Shown here piece after piece: positions 49,629-59,069 of a DNA stretch of 64,000 nucleotides. A model generated the notes under the pieces. The model worked only from the letters and a program-made list of their open reading frames with translations. It did no database searches and had not been told where the DNA came from. The stretch lies in the NCBI RefSeq assembly GCF_000338875.1, contig NZ_AOMO01000030.1, positions 97,849-161,848 of the forward strand, given 5' to 3'. How positions within the stretch are numbered: position 1 is the stretch's first letter; every line of letters begins with the position of its first letter. This stretch comes from Vibrio mimicus CAIM 602 (GTDB lineage Bacteria > Pseudomonadota > Gammaproteobacteria > Enterobacterales > Vibrionaceae). Made by a program: the position numbers and the translations under genes.

Positions 49629-50846
49629 ATGTATCGAGACAAAACCGCCTTACTGTTTATTATGTCGACACTGGTAACAGGTCTGTGCGGGGCTTTTTTC
49701 TATCCACTCTCTAGCTTGTTTATTGTTGAGGCGCTCGATGCCTCACCGATGCAGTTGAGCTTATATATGGTGATGGCGGTGGTCAGTTCGGTCATCGTAT
49801 CGCAGTGGTTGGCGCGTCAATCTGATCGCCACTGGCAGCGCAAAACCATTTTATTAGTCTCATTAAGCTGCTATTTCATTACTGTGGTGAGTTTTATCTT
49901 CATCCGCAGTTATCCCTTGGCGATCATGGTGGTGGTGCTGTTTGCCAGTATAAGTGGGGCATCATTTGGTCAGCTTTTTGCGCTTGGCCGCGAATACGCC
50001 GATCGGCATTTAACCGACAAAACCACGTTTCTCTCCACCATGCGTGCCGGAATTGCGATTGCTTGGGTATTTGGCCCACCGGCGGCGTTTATGCTCAAAG
50101 CCAGTTTTGGCTTTAGTGCTGCCTTTGCGGTTTCTACGGCGATTGTTTCTTTAGCCATTGTGTTGATTGCCCGCTATTTGCCTGCAGGGGAAAAAACAGC
50201 AGCGGTTCAACCTGATGGTACACAAGTCGATTTAAGAAAATACTCGACGCGTAAGCGTGCGCTGATTGTGCTGTATTGCGTTACCTTGGTATGTACGTTT
50301 GGTGCGAATAACCTCTACATAACCAGTATGCCGCTCTATTTGTCTCGTGAATTGATGGTGCCTGAGCACTGGTTAGGCTTACTGTTTGGTACAGCGGCAC
50401 TGTGTGAGATTCCCGTAATGTTAATGGCAGGAAAACTGGCACAGCGCTGGGGAACGAACAAATTACTCATGCTTGGGATCGCCAGTGGCATGCTGTTTTA
50501 CGGTGTCATGCTCACCCACACCGGGTTTATCGCCATGATAGCAGCACAAGTTCTCAATGGTTTCTTTATTGGTGTGTGTGCAACGTTAGGTATGGTCGTT
50601 CTACAAGACATGATGCAAGACCGATTGGGCACCGCATCAACCCTGTTTTCGAGCATGCTCAGCATCAGCACGTTGGTGGCGAGCTTGTCGGTGGGTGTGG
50701 TGGGCGAGTTTTATAACTATTTCAGTACCTTATATGTTTCTTTGACGGGGGCCTTCAGTGCACTGATTTTATTAACGCTGTTTAGTCAATTGCAGCGCAA
50801 AACGGTGCAGGTGGAATCTTCTCAAAGTGAGGTTTCAGTCGGTTAA
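49629..50846 (+). CDS. MFS sugar efflux transporter (SetA-like)
   Basis: 405-residue, 12-helix major facilitator. RQSDRHWQRK at the loop 2-3 position and FGQLFALGREYA, RAGIAIAWVFGPPAAF in the middle are typical of the sugar efflux (Set) subgroup, which exports glucosides and IPTG-like sugars in E. coli. ATG at 49629 follows ACGGAG at good spacing. The neighbour AraC regulator suggests inducible expression. Substrate not known. Confidence 0.85.
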   Translation: MYRDKTALLFIMSTLVTGLCGAFFYPLSSLFIVEALDASPMQLSLYMVMAVVSSVIVSQWLARQSDRHWQRKTILLVSLSCYFITVVSFIFIRSYPLAIMVVVLFASISGASFGQLFALGREYADRHLTDKTTFLSTMRAGIAIAWVFGPPAAFMLKASFGFSAAFAVSTAIVSLAIVLIARYLPAGEKTAAVQPDGTQVDLRKYSTRKRALIVLYCVTLVCTFGANNLYITSMPLYLSRELMVPEHWLGLLFGTAALCEIPVMLMAGKLAQRWGTNKLLMLGIASGMLFYGVMLTHTGFIAMIAAQVLNGFFIGVCATLGMVVLQDMMQDRLGTASTLFSSMLSISTLVASLSVGVVGEFYNYFSTLYVSLTGAFSALILLTLFSQLQRKTVQVESSQSEVSVG

Positions 50847-51028
50847 AGGCTGGTTATGACGGAGTGGAACTGAAAGCGGTCATTACTTATTCAAGGTGCC
50901 TAGTGCGTAATTATTCTGGAATGCGTAAAAATTATGTGACAATACTTCCATATCTTATTGCGTGATAAGAAATAATTATGAAAGAAGGTATTATTTTTAA
51001 GAAATGAATGTGATTGTGGAGAGGGTCG

Positions 51029-51205
51029 GTGGACAATTCGGTTGTTACCCAGTTGAAGAAAGAGTTCCACGCGCAATTGAGCGCGTTGCAAGCTCATTCT
51101 GCCCCACAATCAAAACCGACATTATCGGTGTTAACCGATGAAGAGTTGCGCCAATTAGAACAAATGTGGATTGAGCTGTGCGTCTGGAAGAAGTCGCAAA
51201 ACTGA
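51029..51205 (+). CDS. Hypothetical 58-residue protein
   Basis: Short protein with no recognised family: a charged helical N-terminal part (VTQLKKEFHAQLSALQAHSAPQ), then LTDEELRQLEQMWIELCVWKKSQN. Start at GTG, seven bases after GGAG; a TTG 15 bases earlier is possible. It ends 30 bases before a strong terminator, which supports a real gene. Located between the MFS transporter and ribA. Confidence 0.6.
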   Translation: MDNSVVTQLKKEFHAQLSALQAHSAPQSKPTLSVLTDEELRQLEQMWIELCVWKKSQN

Positions 51206-51235
51206 TTTTTCTCTCCTCATTTTGATGACTGAATG

Positions 51236-51264
51236 AACCCAACCCGCAATGGTTGGGTTTTTTG
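51236..51264 (+). terminator. Terminator before ribA
   Basis: AACCCAACC / GGTTGGGTT nine-base-pair stem, CGCAAT loop, followed by TTTTTG. Confidence 0.88.
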
Positions 51265-51427
51265 TTGCTCAAAAAGACATTTGTTATAACATAACAATTT
51301 AAGCGTCCGAGTGATCTTTTCTTTGAAAAATGGGGTATCAGCCTCATAGTTAGGTCACTAGTAGAGACAAGTTATGCAAATGTTGAGAAACGTGCATCCC
51401 GTTACAAAGATTCAAGTGAGTGCAAAT

Positions 51428-52024
51428 ATGGCGGAAGTAAGAGCCAGAGTCGATTTCAAAGTCGGAGCCAAAAGCAATATTGACGCAGAAATCCTGTCAT
51501 TTCATGGACTGCAATCTGATAAAGAGCATGTTGCGGTCATTTTCAAATCAGCCGATACCGCCCAAGAAGCCCCTTTAGTGCGTATGCACTCTGAGTGTTT
51601 AACGGGCGATGTTTTCCATTCTTCTCGTTGTGATTGTGGTGAACAGCTGGAAGAAACCATTACCAGAATGGGTGAGTCAGGCGGCATCATCCTGTATCTG
51701 CGTCAAGAAGGGCGTGGCATTGGTTTATACAACAAGATTGATGCTTATCGTCTACAAAGTCAGGGTATGAACACCTATGAAGCCAATAATCATCTTGGTT
51801 TTGGTGATGATTTGCGTGATTTTACCGAAGCAGCACAGATGTTGAAGGCATTGGGAGTGCATAAGATCCGCCTTGTGACCAACAACCCTAAAAAAATCCG
51901 TGAGTTGAAAGAACACGGTATTGAAATTGTTGAGGTTGTGCATACCTCAGCTCACATCAAAGCTGGTAATGAAAGTTACTTGAAAGCCAAAGTTTCCCAC
52001 GGCAAACATCAATTAAAGCTGTAA
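51428..52024 (+). CDS. ribA: GTP cyclohydrolase II
   Basis: 198-residue enzyme that opens GTP for riboflavin synthesis. Zinc cysteines lie in [15 protein letters not shown] with an upstream C in [10 protein letters not shown]. Catalytic elements are [20 protein letters not shown] and LVTNNPKK. The start at [10 protein letters not shown] gives the family length; in-frame ATGs at 51374 and 51380 would add 16-18 residues. No FMN riboswitch is seen upstream. Confidence 0.94.
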   Translation: MAEVRARVDFKVGAKSNIDAEILSFHGLQSDKEHVAVIFKSADTAQEAPLVRMHSECLTGDVFHSSRCDCGEQLEETITRMGESGGIILYLRQEGRGIGLYNKIDAYRLQSQGMNTYEANNHLGFGDDLRDFTEAAQMLKALGVHKIRLVTNNPKKIRELKEHGIEIVEVVHTSAHIKAGNESYLKAKVSHGKHQLKL

Positions 52025-52078
52025 ATTTCTGTTTTATATAGACTTTGAGCCATCTGGTGAAAAATTCAGAATGTTATT

Positions 52079-52103
52079 AAACCCCACGCTTGTGGGGTTT
52101 TTT
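52079..52103 (+). terminator. Terminator after ribA
   Basis: ACCCCAC / GTGGGGT stem with GCTT loop and a T run, about 55 bases after the ribA stop. Confidence 0.85.
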
Positions 52104-52159
52104 GTATGTGTGCTTGAAAAAAAATTGTAAATTTGTATTATCTGCAACGAAATAACAAA

Positions 52160-52174
52160 TGATAATAATTTGCA
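52160..52174 (+). promoter_or_regulatory. Fur-like box upstream of irpA
   Basis: TGATAATAATTTGCA fits the 7-1-7 Fur motif (TGATAAT-N-ATTATCA) at 12 of 14 positions, within AT-rich DNA 30 bases before the irpA start. Iron repression of irpA-type genes is known in other bacteria. Confidence 0.68.
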
Positions 52175-52203
52175 ATACATATTAAGCCATACAAGGATGA
52201 CAC

Positions 52204-53466
52204 ATGAAAGTTAAGTCTATTCTCACTTCTGCCATCTTAGCTTCGCTGACGTTGAGTGCTTCAGCCAGCTTTGCAGCAGCACCAACTCAAGCTCAAGTGG
52301 TTGAACATTACGCCAACATTGCACATGCCGTTTATGCGGATTCTCGTCTTACCGCTCAGCAGCTGCAAAAATCGATTGATCGTTTCTTGCAAACGCCAAC
52401 AGCGAAAGGCCTAGACGAGGTAAAACAAGCGTGGTTGGCTGCTCGTGTTCCTTATCAACAATCTGAAGTTTTCCGTTTTGGTAACACGATCGTCGATGAC
52501 TGGGAAGGTCAATTGAATGCTTGGCCATTGGATGAAGGTTTGATTGATTATGTATCAGGTAGTTATCAGCATGAGCTGGGCAATGAAGGCGCGAATGCCA
52601 ACATTGTTGCCAATACTTCACTGACGATTGGCGCTAACAAACTCGATGTAAAAGAAATTACCCCTGAACTTCTGGCGAGCCTGAATGAAATCGGTGGTTC
52701 TGAGGCGAATGTGGCGTCAGGCTATCATGCGATTGAATTCTTGCTGTGGGGGCAAGATTTGAATGGCACTAAGGCGGGAGCGGGTGCGCGTTCTTATACC
52801 GACTATCTGCAAGGTAAAGAGTGTACCAACGGCAATTGTGATCGCCGAGCGCAATACCTCAAAGCGGCCGCTCAACTATTGGTGACTGACCTTGAATGGA
52901 TGGAAAAACAGTGGGCAAACGGGGAGAAAGGTAACTACCGTCAGCAACTGTTGAACGAATCCACAGAGAATGGCTTGCGTAAGATGCTGTTTGGTATGGG
53001 TTCTCTTTCTCTGGGTGAGCTAGCGGGTGAGCGCATGAAAGTCGCGCTGGAAGCGAATTCAACCGAAGATGAGCACGACTGTTTTTCGGACAACACGCAT
53101 AACTCGCACTACTACAACGAGCAGGGCATCTACAATATCTTCACTGGCACCTACACTCGTGCGGATGGTTCTGAGCTGAAAGGCCCAAGTCTGTATGAGT
53201 TAGTCGCAGAAAAAGATGCCAGTGCGGCAAAAGAGATCCTGCAACAGTTTGAAACTGCCAGAACCCAAGTCGGTGAGTTAGTCACATCAGCAGAGAAGAA
53301 TAATCAACATTTCGATCAGCTCATCGCAGCCGATAACACTGCAGGTCACGCCATCATCAATCAAGCCATCATGGCACTTGTGGTTCAAACAGGCTCTATT
53401 GAGCGTGCTGCAGGCATTATTGGCATTGATAACCTAAACCCAGATACGGCGGATCACGAGTTTTAA
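52204..53466 (+). CDS. irpA: Imelysin family protein, iron-regulated (IrpA-like)
   Basis: 420-residue protein with a signal peptide (cleavage near SFA|AA) and the imelysin/M75 fold. The conserved GYHAIEFLLWGQDLNG has the GxHxxE motif, proposed to bind iron; the family is no longer thought to be a protease. A second imelysin half is visible (LELA GER..., H..FSDNTHNSHYYNEQGIYNIFTGTYTR). A Fur-like box is 30 bases upstream. First gene of a four-gene locus with a di-haem protein, an imelysin-like lipoprotein and a DUF1513 protein. Confidence 0.92.
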   Translation: MKVKSILTSAILASLTLSASASFAAAPTQAQVVEHYANIAHAVYADSRLTAQQLQKSIDRFLQTPTAKGLDEVKQAWLAARVPYQQSEVFRFGNTIVDDWEGQLNAWPLDEGLIDYVSGSYQHELGNEGANANIVANTSLTIGANKLDVKEITPELLASLNEIGGSEANVASGYHAIEFLLWGQDLNGTKAGAGARSYTDYLQGKECTNGNCDRRAQYLKAAAQLLVTDLEWMEKQWANGEKGNYRQQLLNESTENGLRKMLFGMGSLSLGELAGERMKVALEANSTEDEHDCFSDNTHNSHYYNEQGIYNIFTGTYTRADGSELKGPSLYELVAEKDASAAKEILQQFETARTQVGELVTSAEKNNQHFDQLIAADNTAGHAIINQAIMALVVQTGSIERAAGIIGIDNLNPDTADHEF

Positions 53467-53535
53467 TCTGTCACTCTAGTTATCCTTTCCCTCTGTAACA
53501 CAGAGTAGGAAAGGGGTTGATCGATTTTGCAATAA

Positions 53536-53642
53536 AACCCAATCCCGCTTTGCGCGAATTAATATACCCAAACGACTTGGAGTTGCAGGTAACCAATACC
53601 GCTGCAGCTTCAAGTAGGAAGGGGATAAAAAGGGATTGGGTT
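53536..53642 (+). terminator. Terminator stem interrupted by an ERIC-like repeat
   Basis: AACCCAATCCC (53536-53546) and GGGATTGGGTT (53632-53642) are a perfect 11-bp inverted repeat followed by GTTTTTAC. Between them lies the short ERIC-like element. It looks like an irpA terminator whose loop received the repeat. Confidence 0.6.
53564..53627 (+). repeat. ERIC-like intergenic repeat, short copy
   Basis: About 64 bases with ends ATACCC(AAACGACTTGGAGTTGCAG) and (CTGCAGCTTCAAGTAGG)AAGGGGAT that pair as inverted repeats. Both ends are homologous to the longer copy at 24488-24600, with about 50 internal bases missing. TA flanks both sides, as expected for ERIC insertion at TA. Confidence 0.72.
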
Positions 53643-53662
53643 GTTTTTACAGGAACAATGTC

Positions 53663-55048
53663 ATGAAGTCCTCTTTATCTCTGCTGCTGTTGGGTGCCGT
53701 ATTGAGCAGTTCTGCCTTGGCTGCGGAGATTAAATCGGGTGGTGATACCAGTACCACCAAGGAAGGGGTGAACGCCTTTTCTATGCCAGCGACCAATTTA
53801 CCGATTACCAAGCGCCTTGATTTTAGTGTGGGGAACAGTTTTTTCCGTAACCCTTGGGTACCTGCACCCGCTTCAACGGATGCTCGTGATGGTTTAGGGC
53901 CTTTGTTTAACACCAATGGCTGTCAAAACTGCCACATCAAAGATGGGCGCGGTCATCCGCCGGAACCTAATGATACACACGCGGTTTCCATGCTAGTGCG
54001 TTTGAGTATTCCGGCCGTGACTGAGCAACAGAAAGCGACTTATGCCCTCAATGGCGTTGTGCCTGAACCCACTTATGGTGGTCAGCTACAAGATTTTGCG
54101 CTGCCAGATCAAAAGCCCGAAGGGCGTATTCATATCACTTATGATGAAGTGGTGGTCACTTTTGCGGATGGTACTCCTGTTGCTTTGCGTAAACCGAATT
54201 TGAAAATCTTGGATCTCGCTTATGGCGAAATGCATCCGGATGTGCAAATGTCGGCGCGGGTAGCGCCGCCAATGATTGGACTTGGGCTTTTGGAAGGGAT
54301 TGCAGACCAAACCTTACTGAAGTGGGCAGATCCAGAAGATCGCGATGGTGATGGCATTTCCGGACGAGTCAATCAAGTCCGAGATGTACGAACGGGTGAA
54401 ACTGCGATTGGCCGTTTTGGTTGGAAAGCAGGGCAGCCCAACATCATGCAGCAAAATGCGGCCGCCTTTAATGGTGATTTGGGTTTAACCAGCCACCTGT
54501 TTCCACAAGAAAACTGCACGGAAAAACAGACGCTATGCCGCGAGCTACCGAGTGGTGGTTCACCAGAGGTCAGCGACAACATTTTGGATTTCGTGGAGTT
54601 TTATGCTCAGCACTTAGCGGTTCCCGTGCGTCGCAACGTGCAAGATCCTCAGGTGCAATTGGGTGAAAAACTGTTTGCCCAAGCGGGCTGCCAGTCTTGC
54701 CATAAAACAGAAGTCGTAACTCAGGAAAATGCCGATCGTCCTGCCCTCTCAAAGCAGCGTATCCAGCCTTACACGGATCTGCTGTTGCACGATATGGGCG
54801 AAGGCTTGAGTGATGGTCGCCCGGAAGCGTTAGCATCCGCACGTGAGTGGCGTACCGCACCTTTGTGGGGGATCGGTTATACCCAAGAGGTGAATGGACA
54901 CACCTATTTCTTGCATGATGGTCGAGCACGCAACGTGATGGAAGCGGTACTGTGGCACGGTGGTGAAGCGCAAGCGAGCCGCGACAAGGTACTGCAATTT
55001 GACAAAGCACAGCGTGAAGCGCTGATTGCCTTTTTGAATTCGCTGTAG
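53663..55048 (+). CDS. Di-haem cytochrome c-like protein (DUF1111)
   Basis: 461-residue periplasmic protein with a signal peptide (LLLLGAVLSSSALA|AE). Two CxxCH haem sites (NGCQNCHIKDGRG and AGCQSCHKTE) give the layout of the DUF1111 di-haem oxidoreductase family, related to the MauG/cytochrome c peroxidase fold. Start at MKSSLSLL. It lies between two imelysin genes and ends 10 bases before the second one, so an iron oxidation or redox role in an uptake locus is likely but not shown. Confidence 0.87.
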   Translation: MKSSLSLLLLGAVLSSSALAAEIKSGGDTSTTKEGVNAFSMPATNLPITKRLDFSVGNSFFRNPWVPAPASTDARDGLGPLFNTNGCQNCHIKDGRGHPPEPNDTHAVSMLVRLSIPAVTEQQKATYALNGVVPEPTYGGQLQDFALPDQKPEGRIHITYDEVVVTFADGTPVALRKPNLKILDLAYGEMHPDVQMSARVAPPMIGLGLLEGIADQTLLKWADPEDRDGDGISGRVNQVRDVRTGETAIGRFGWKAGQPNIMQQNAAAFNGDLGLTSHLFPQENCTEKQTLCRELPSGGSPEVSDNILDFVEFYAQHLAVPVRRNVQDPQVQLGEKLFAQAGCQSCHKTEVVTQENADRPALSKQRIQPYTDLLLHDMGEGLSDGRPEALASAREWRTAPLWGIGYTQEVNGHTYFLHDGRARNVMEAVLWHGGEAQASRDKVLQFDKAQREALIAFLNSL

Positions 55049-55057
55049 GAGATGAGG

Positions 55058-56065
55058 ATGAAAAAAACGCTGACTCTTTTGGTTCTGTCGTTACTGACCG
55101 CATGTCAGAGTGCCTCAAATCCTGACCATTCCAGCCAAGCGGTGTTCGAGTTAGAACGTGAATATGCAGAAACTCTCGCTGAGCAGACCGGACAGTTGCA
55201 GCAGAGTGTGACTCAATATTGCCAAGCGCCGAATGGAGACACCACATTACTTAAACAGCAGTGGCAAGCCAGTATGCAAGCGTGGATGCGTTTGCAAGGC
55301 CAGCAGCGTGGCCCGAGTGCGGCGCTGGATCTAAGTTGGAATATGCAGTTTTGGCCTGATAAAAAAGACACGACTGGGCATAAGATGAAGCAGTTACTGG
55401 CTCAGCCTCAAGCATGGACGGCGGATGACATTGCGAAACAGAGTGTCGCGGTACAAGGTCTTGGTGCATTGGAATGGCTGATCTTCGATAGCAAATCCGT
55501 TCTATTGACTGAGCCACAACAGGCATGTCCTACCGCGATGGCGATTAGCCACCATGTGCAGCGTAATGCGCAAAATATTGCACAGGCTTGGCAAGATAAC
55601 CCGTGGCAAACGCTGGATGAACAAGCGTGGCGAGCCGAGTACATCGCTCTGCTTTCTAATCAACTTGAGTTTGCTCTCTCTAAACTTAATCGACCACTGG
55701 CGAACATTGGTCAGCCACGGCCGTATTTTTCCGAATCATGGCGTTCTAAAACCTCGCTCAGTAATATGCGCTATAACTTGCTAGCGATTCAGGCGTTGTA
55801 TCATGCCGATGGACAAGGGCTGGATGCCATGCTGCGCGAGCAAGGTATGGTAACGACGGCAGATCGCGTCTCCGATCAGCTCGCGGGGATTATCGAAACA
55901 TGGCCGCAACAAGCTAGCCTGTTTGACATGCTGCAAACCAAAGCAGGGTATCGAGAGGTGTTAGTACTGCGTGATAAGTTCGAACAACTGAACTATTTGC
56001 TGCACGATGAAGTGGCGGTAGGGCTTGGCGTGGTGATTGGGTTTAATGCAACCGATGGTGACTGA
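55058..56065 (+). CDS. Imelysin-like lipoprotein
   Basis: 335-residue lipoprotein: signal LTLLVLSLLTAC|QSAS with a clear lipobox (LTAC). The mature part is an imelysin-like helical bundle (QWQASMQAWMRLQGQQRGPSAALDLSWNMQFWPDKKDTTGHKM, QGLGALEWLIFD). The second position of the motif is GLGALEWLIFD rather than GxHxxE, so iron binding may differ from IrpA. Start at the second ATG, six bases after GGAG. Its end overlaps the DUF1513 gene by eleven bases. Confidence 0.87.
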   Translation: MKKTLTLLVLSLLTACQSASNPDHSSQAVFELEREYAETLAEQTGQLQQSVTQYCQAPNGDTTLLKQQWQASMQAWMRLQGQQRGPSAALDLSWNMQFWPDKKDTTGHKMKQLLAQPQAWTADDIAKQSVAVQGLGALEWLIFDSKSVLLTEPQQACPTAMAISHHVQRNAQNIAQAWQDNPWQTLDEQAWRAEYIALLSNQLEFALSKLNRPLANIGQPRPYFSESWRSKTSLSNMRYNLLAIQALYHADGQGLDAMLREQGMVTTADRVSDQLAGIIETWPQQASLFDMLQTKAGYREVLVLRDKFEQLNYLLHDEVAVGLGVVIGFNATDGD

Positions 56066-57130
56066 TGCAACTCGCCGCAATTTGCTGAAAGCGGCACTGT
56101 TTGGTGGCTGTACACCTTGGTTGGTCAATGCTTGTAGCTCCACACCATCATCGCGTGTGCCTTAGTTGGCTGCGCGATTGAGGGGCGAGAGCGTTTCAGT
56201 GTGGTAATGGCCGATAGCGCGGGACAAAAAATTGGCCAATTGCCTCTGCCAGCCAGAGGGCATGGGATTGCCATTCACCCTCATTTGCCACAGGCCGTTG
56301 CGTTTGCACGGCGACCGGGACAGTTTATGTCGGTGTTTGATTACCAAACGGCGCAGCAAATTGTGCTGCGTCCTGCCGATGCACAGCGTTACTACTACGG
56401 GCATGGTGTGTTTTCGGCAGATGGCCGCTTTTTGTATGCCACGGAGGGGGAGCAAAAAAACAGCCGTGGCGTGATCGGCGTTTATGAGGTTGCTGAACGC
56501 TATCAGAAAGTCGCTGAATTCAGCGGCTTTGGTGTTGGCCCACACGAAGTGATCTTGATGGCAGATGGTCGCTTGGTGGTGGGGGTTGGTGGTGTGCATA
56601 CCTTTGGACGTGAGCCACTGAATCTGGACACCATGCAGCCGAATTTGACCTACCTCTCTGCACAAGGTGAGGTATTAGAGCAAATCACGCTTGCCGATCG
56701 TCATTTGAGCATTCGTCACCTGGCGCATGATGGTGCGCAAACCGTCTTGTGTGGTCAGCAGTATCGCGGCCAGCCGGATGATTATCCGTCGTTGGTCGCC
56801 ATGCACAAAGGTTCAGGGCCACTCATTCCATTGCAAGCAGAGCCCGAACAGTGGGCGCGTTTCAATCACTACATTGCGAGTATTGCTGCGACGGAGGAGT
56901 GGATTCTTGCGACTTCACCCCCGGGAAATTGCTATGGAATTTGGTCTAAAGCCACGGGCGAACTGGTGGAGCTTGCCGCTCTGTCAGATGCTTCTGGCGT
57001 CGTGGTTCGCCATGGTGCATTTCAGGTGAGTTCGGGTTCTGGGAAAATCATTTTGCAATCGGCACCAGAGCACGCTCAAACTCACATGAGTAATGTGATG
57101 TGGGATAACCATTGGTCGGCGATTGGATAA
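56055..57130 (+). pseudogene. DUF1513 protein, frameshifted near its 5' end
   Basis: A twin-arginine-like or lipoprotein-like N terminus (TRRNLLKAALFGG..NACSS) is followed, in another frame, by a long beta-propeller-like DUF1513 protein (QKIGQLPLPARGHGIAIHPHLPQAVAFARRPGQF, GHGVFSADGRFLYATEGE, GVGPHEV). The first frame stops at 56165. Adding one G in CGTGTGCC (giving GTGGCC) joins ..SRVALVGCAIEGRERFSVVMADSAG and gives 358 residues, the usual family size. DUF1513 genes commonly follow imelysin and DUF1111 genes. Function is unknown. Confidence 0.83.
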
Positions 57131-57357
57131 ACGACAAGTTTTCTGCTTTCCTGCGTTGCAGGTTGCAACTCTCCCAAGCATGGAGTCTCATCTTGGGAGA
57201 TAACTAACCAAAAGAACGATGTCCTATTTTTGAATCATTCCATGCTGAACGGTAGACGATAAAATCGAGACATCATTAAAAAATTATCGATAGATCGCTT
57301 AAATTAGCGGCTTTCCTTTGCCATACTTACATCATCGTAGGCCAGTAGGGCGTTTTG

Positions 57358-58926
57358 ATGAAAAGCAGAGTTGTCGTTGCTATCGCGTTATTATTCTTTG
57401 TTATTCCGTGTTCTGCTGCTCAGCGCTTTGTTGAGCTAGGTTGGATTGATTCCGCTTCTTCCATCTATGAGCAAATGGCTAATTCCGAACTGGTAGAACA
57501 GATCTACCAAAACAATAATGACCAATTATTGTGGAGTGATTTAGCCACAGCGAACCATTTTGAAGCCCAGCTAGAAGTGATTCATCGTGCGGGTTTTAGC
57601 CCGTTTTTTAATCGTCAATTGTCACTTATGCGTACCTACCGCCAGCAAAATCAGTGGTATGAGTATGATCTTTTAGCAACCGATACCTTATTGCAGTATC
57701 TAAGTTATGCAGAGCTGGCTCCGAAAGTAGGTATTCCGTGGTTTTTTGAAGCGGCGCTAGCAAAGCCGCTTGAGGCACCCAGTGAAGAAGGATTGCTTGC
57801 TTTACATATGGCGGTGGGCTCGAAAACCCTCGACCAGTTGGTTGATGAATATACGCCGAGAGATCCTGCTTATCAGCAGTTATTGAACACCTATCAATTC
57901 TTATTAGCGACTGAATCTCATGATATCCCTCTCTATGAGCAGACAGGGTTAAAACGTCCCGGTGATCCGTTAACGCATCGTGATGCGTTATTGCGTCGCC
58001 TGTCTCTGGTCAATCTTGATGTGACTGACGTTCGTGACGATATTACGTTTTACGATCAGACCTTAGTGAAACCGATAAAGCAGTTTCAGAACATGCATGG
58101 GTTAAAACCTGATGGTGTGATAGGGCCAGAAACCATGAAATGGCTGAATAAGTCAGTGACTGAAAGGCTGGCTTTGTTAGCGCTTAACGCTGAACGTATT
58201 CGATTGTGGTCGACGCAGCAAGGTACGGTGATTGTCGTGAATGTCCCCGGTTTTGAAATGAAATATTGGGACTCGGGTCGGGAAGTGTTTGGAGCAAAAG
58301 TGGTGGTTGGCCGGGTAACTCGCCCCACACCGGTGATGAACACTAAACTTGACTCATTGATCATCAACCCGATGTGGAATGTGCCTCGGAAAATCATGGT
58401 GGAAGATATTCTGCCAATGGTTAAACGCGATAGTGAATACCTTGCCCGACATCAGATAGAGATAATTCGTAGCTGGAGTGATCCCGAAGTGTTAGATCCA
58501 CAGCTCATTGATTGGTCAAACATCAACCCAGAGACTTTCCCTTACCGTATGCGTCAGCAGGCTGGAGTGCAAAATGCACTCGGCATGTACAAATTCAATA
58601 CCCCGAATTCACGCGCCATTTATCTGCATGACACTCCAAGTAAGCATCTGTTTAACAACGTATCGCGCGCGTTTAGTTCTGGCTGTATTCGTGTTGAAAA
58701 TGCACAAAAATTTGCGCAAACCTTATTGGAGCAGCAAGGTATAGTGCTGAACGAGTTGCCTGCATACACTCAAGCGATTGCGCTTAAGAAACGGATCCCA
58801 GTACAAATCATCTACCAAACCGTTTGGTATGAAGGCGGAGCGCTGCAGTATCGAGATGATATTTATCGTTATGATTCCTCCTCAATCAGCAATGGTGATG
58901 CGTATCCAAATTTGACCAAAATTTGA
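57358..58926 (+). CDS. ldtD: L,D-transpeptidase (LdtD/YcbB-like)
   Basis: 522-residue periplasmic enzyme that makes 3-3 crosslinks in murein. A signal peptide (MKSRVVVAIALLFFVIPCSA|A), a substrate or helical domain, a peptidoglycan-binding motif (VKPIKQFQNMHGLKPDGVIGPETMKWLN) and the YkuD catalytic domain with HDTPSKHLF and SSGCIRVEN (catalytic cysteine) are all present. Start ATG at 57358 follows AGGG. In E. coli it is next to ycbK and ycbL, as here. Confidence 0.93.
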   Translation: MKSRVVVAIALLFFVIPCSAAQRFVELGWIDSASSIYEQMANSELVEQIYQNNNDQLLWSDLATANHFEAQLEVIHRAGFSPFFNRQLSLMRTYRQQNQWYEYDLLATDTLLQYLSYAELAPKVGIPWFFEAALAKPLEAPSEEGLLALHMAVGSKTLDQLVDEYTPRDPAYQQLLNTYQFLLATESHDIPLYEQTGLKRPGDPLTHRDALLRRLSLVNLDVTDVRDDITFYDQTLVKPIKQFQNMHGLKPDGVIGPETMKWLNKSVTERLALLALNAERIRLWSTQQGTVIVVNVPGFEMKYWDSGREVFGAKVVVGRVTRPTPVMNTKLDSLIINPMWNVPRKIMVEDILPMVKRDSEYLARHQIEIIRSWSDPEVLDPQLIDWSNINPETFPYRMRQQAGVQNALGMYKFNTPNSRAIYLHDTPSKHLFNNVSRAFSSGCIRVENAQKFAQTLLEQQGIVLNELPAYTQAIALKKRIPVQIIYQTVWYEGGALQYRDDIYRYDSSSISNGDAYPNLTKI

Positions 58927-59069
58927 CAGCGGAAAATTTCCTTTATTGCTCAATGAATAAGCGGATTAGTCATTTGAATTAGTGATACCTAGCACGTTTT
59001 ATGCATTTGATATCGAACCCAGAGTCCGGTACTTTCCGTACCCAGAGAGCCAAGTTCAGTAGGTAAAAA

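Noticed and set aside
51265..51427. Possible FMN riboswitch before ribA
   Set aside because: The conserved RFN element core is absent.
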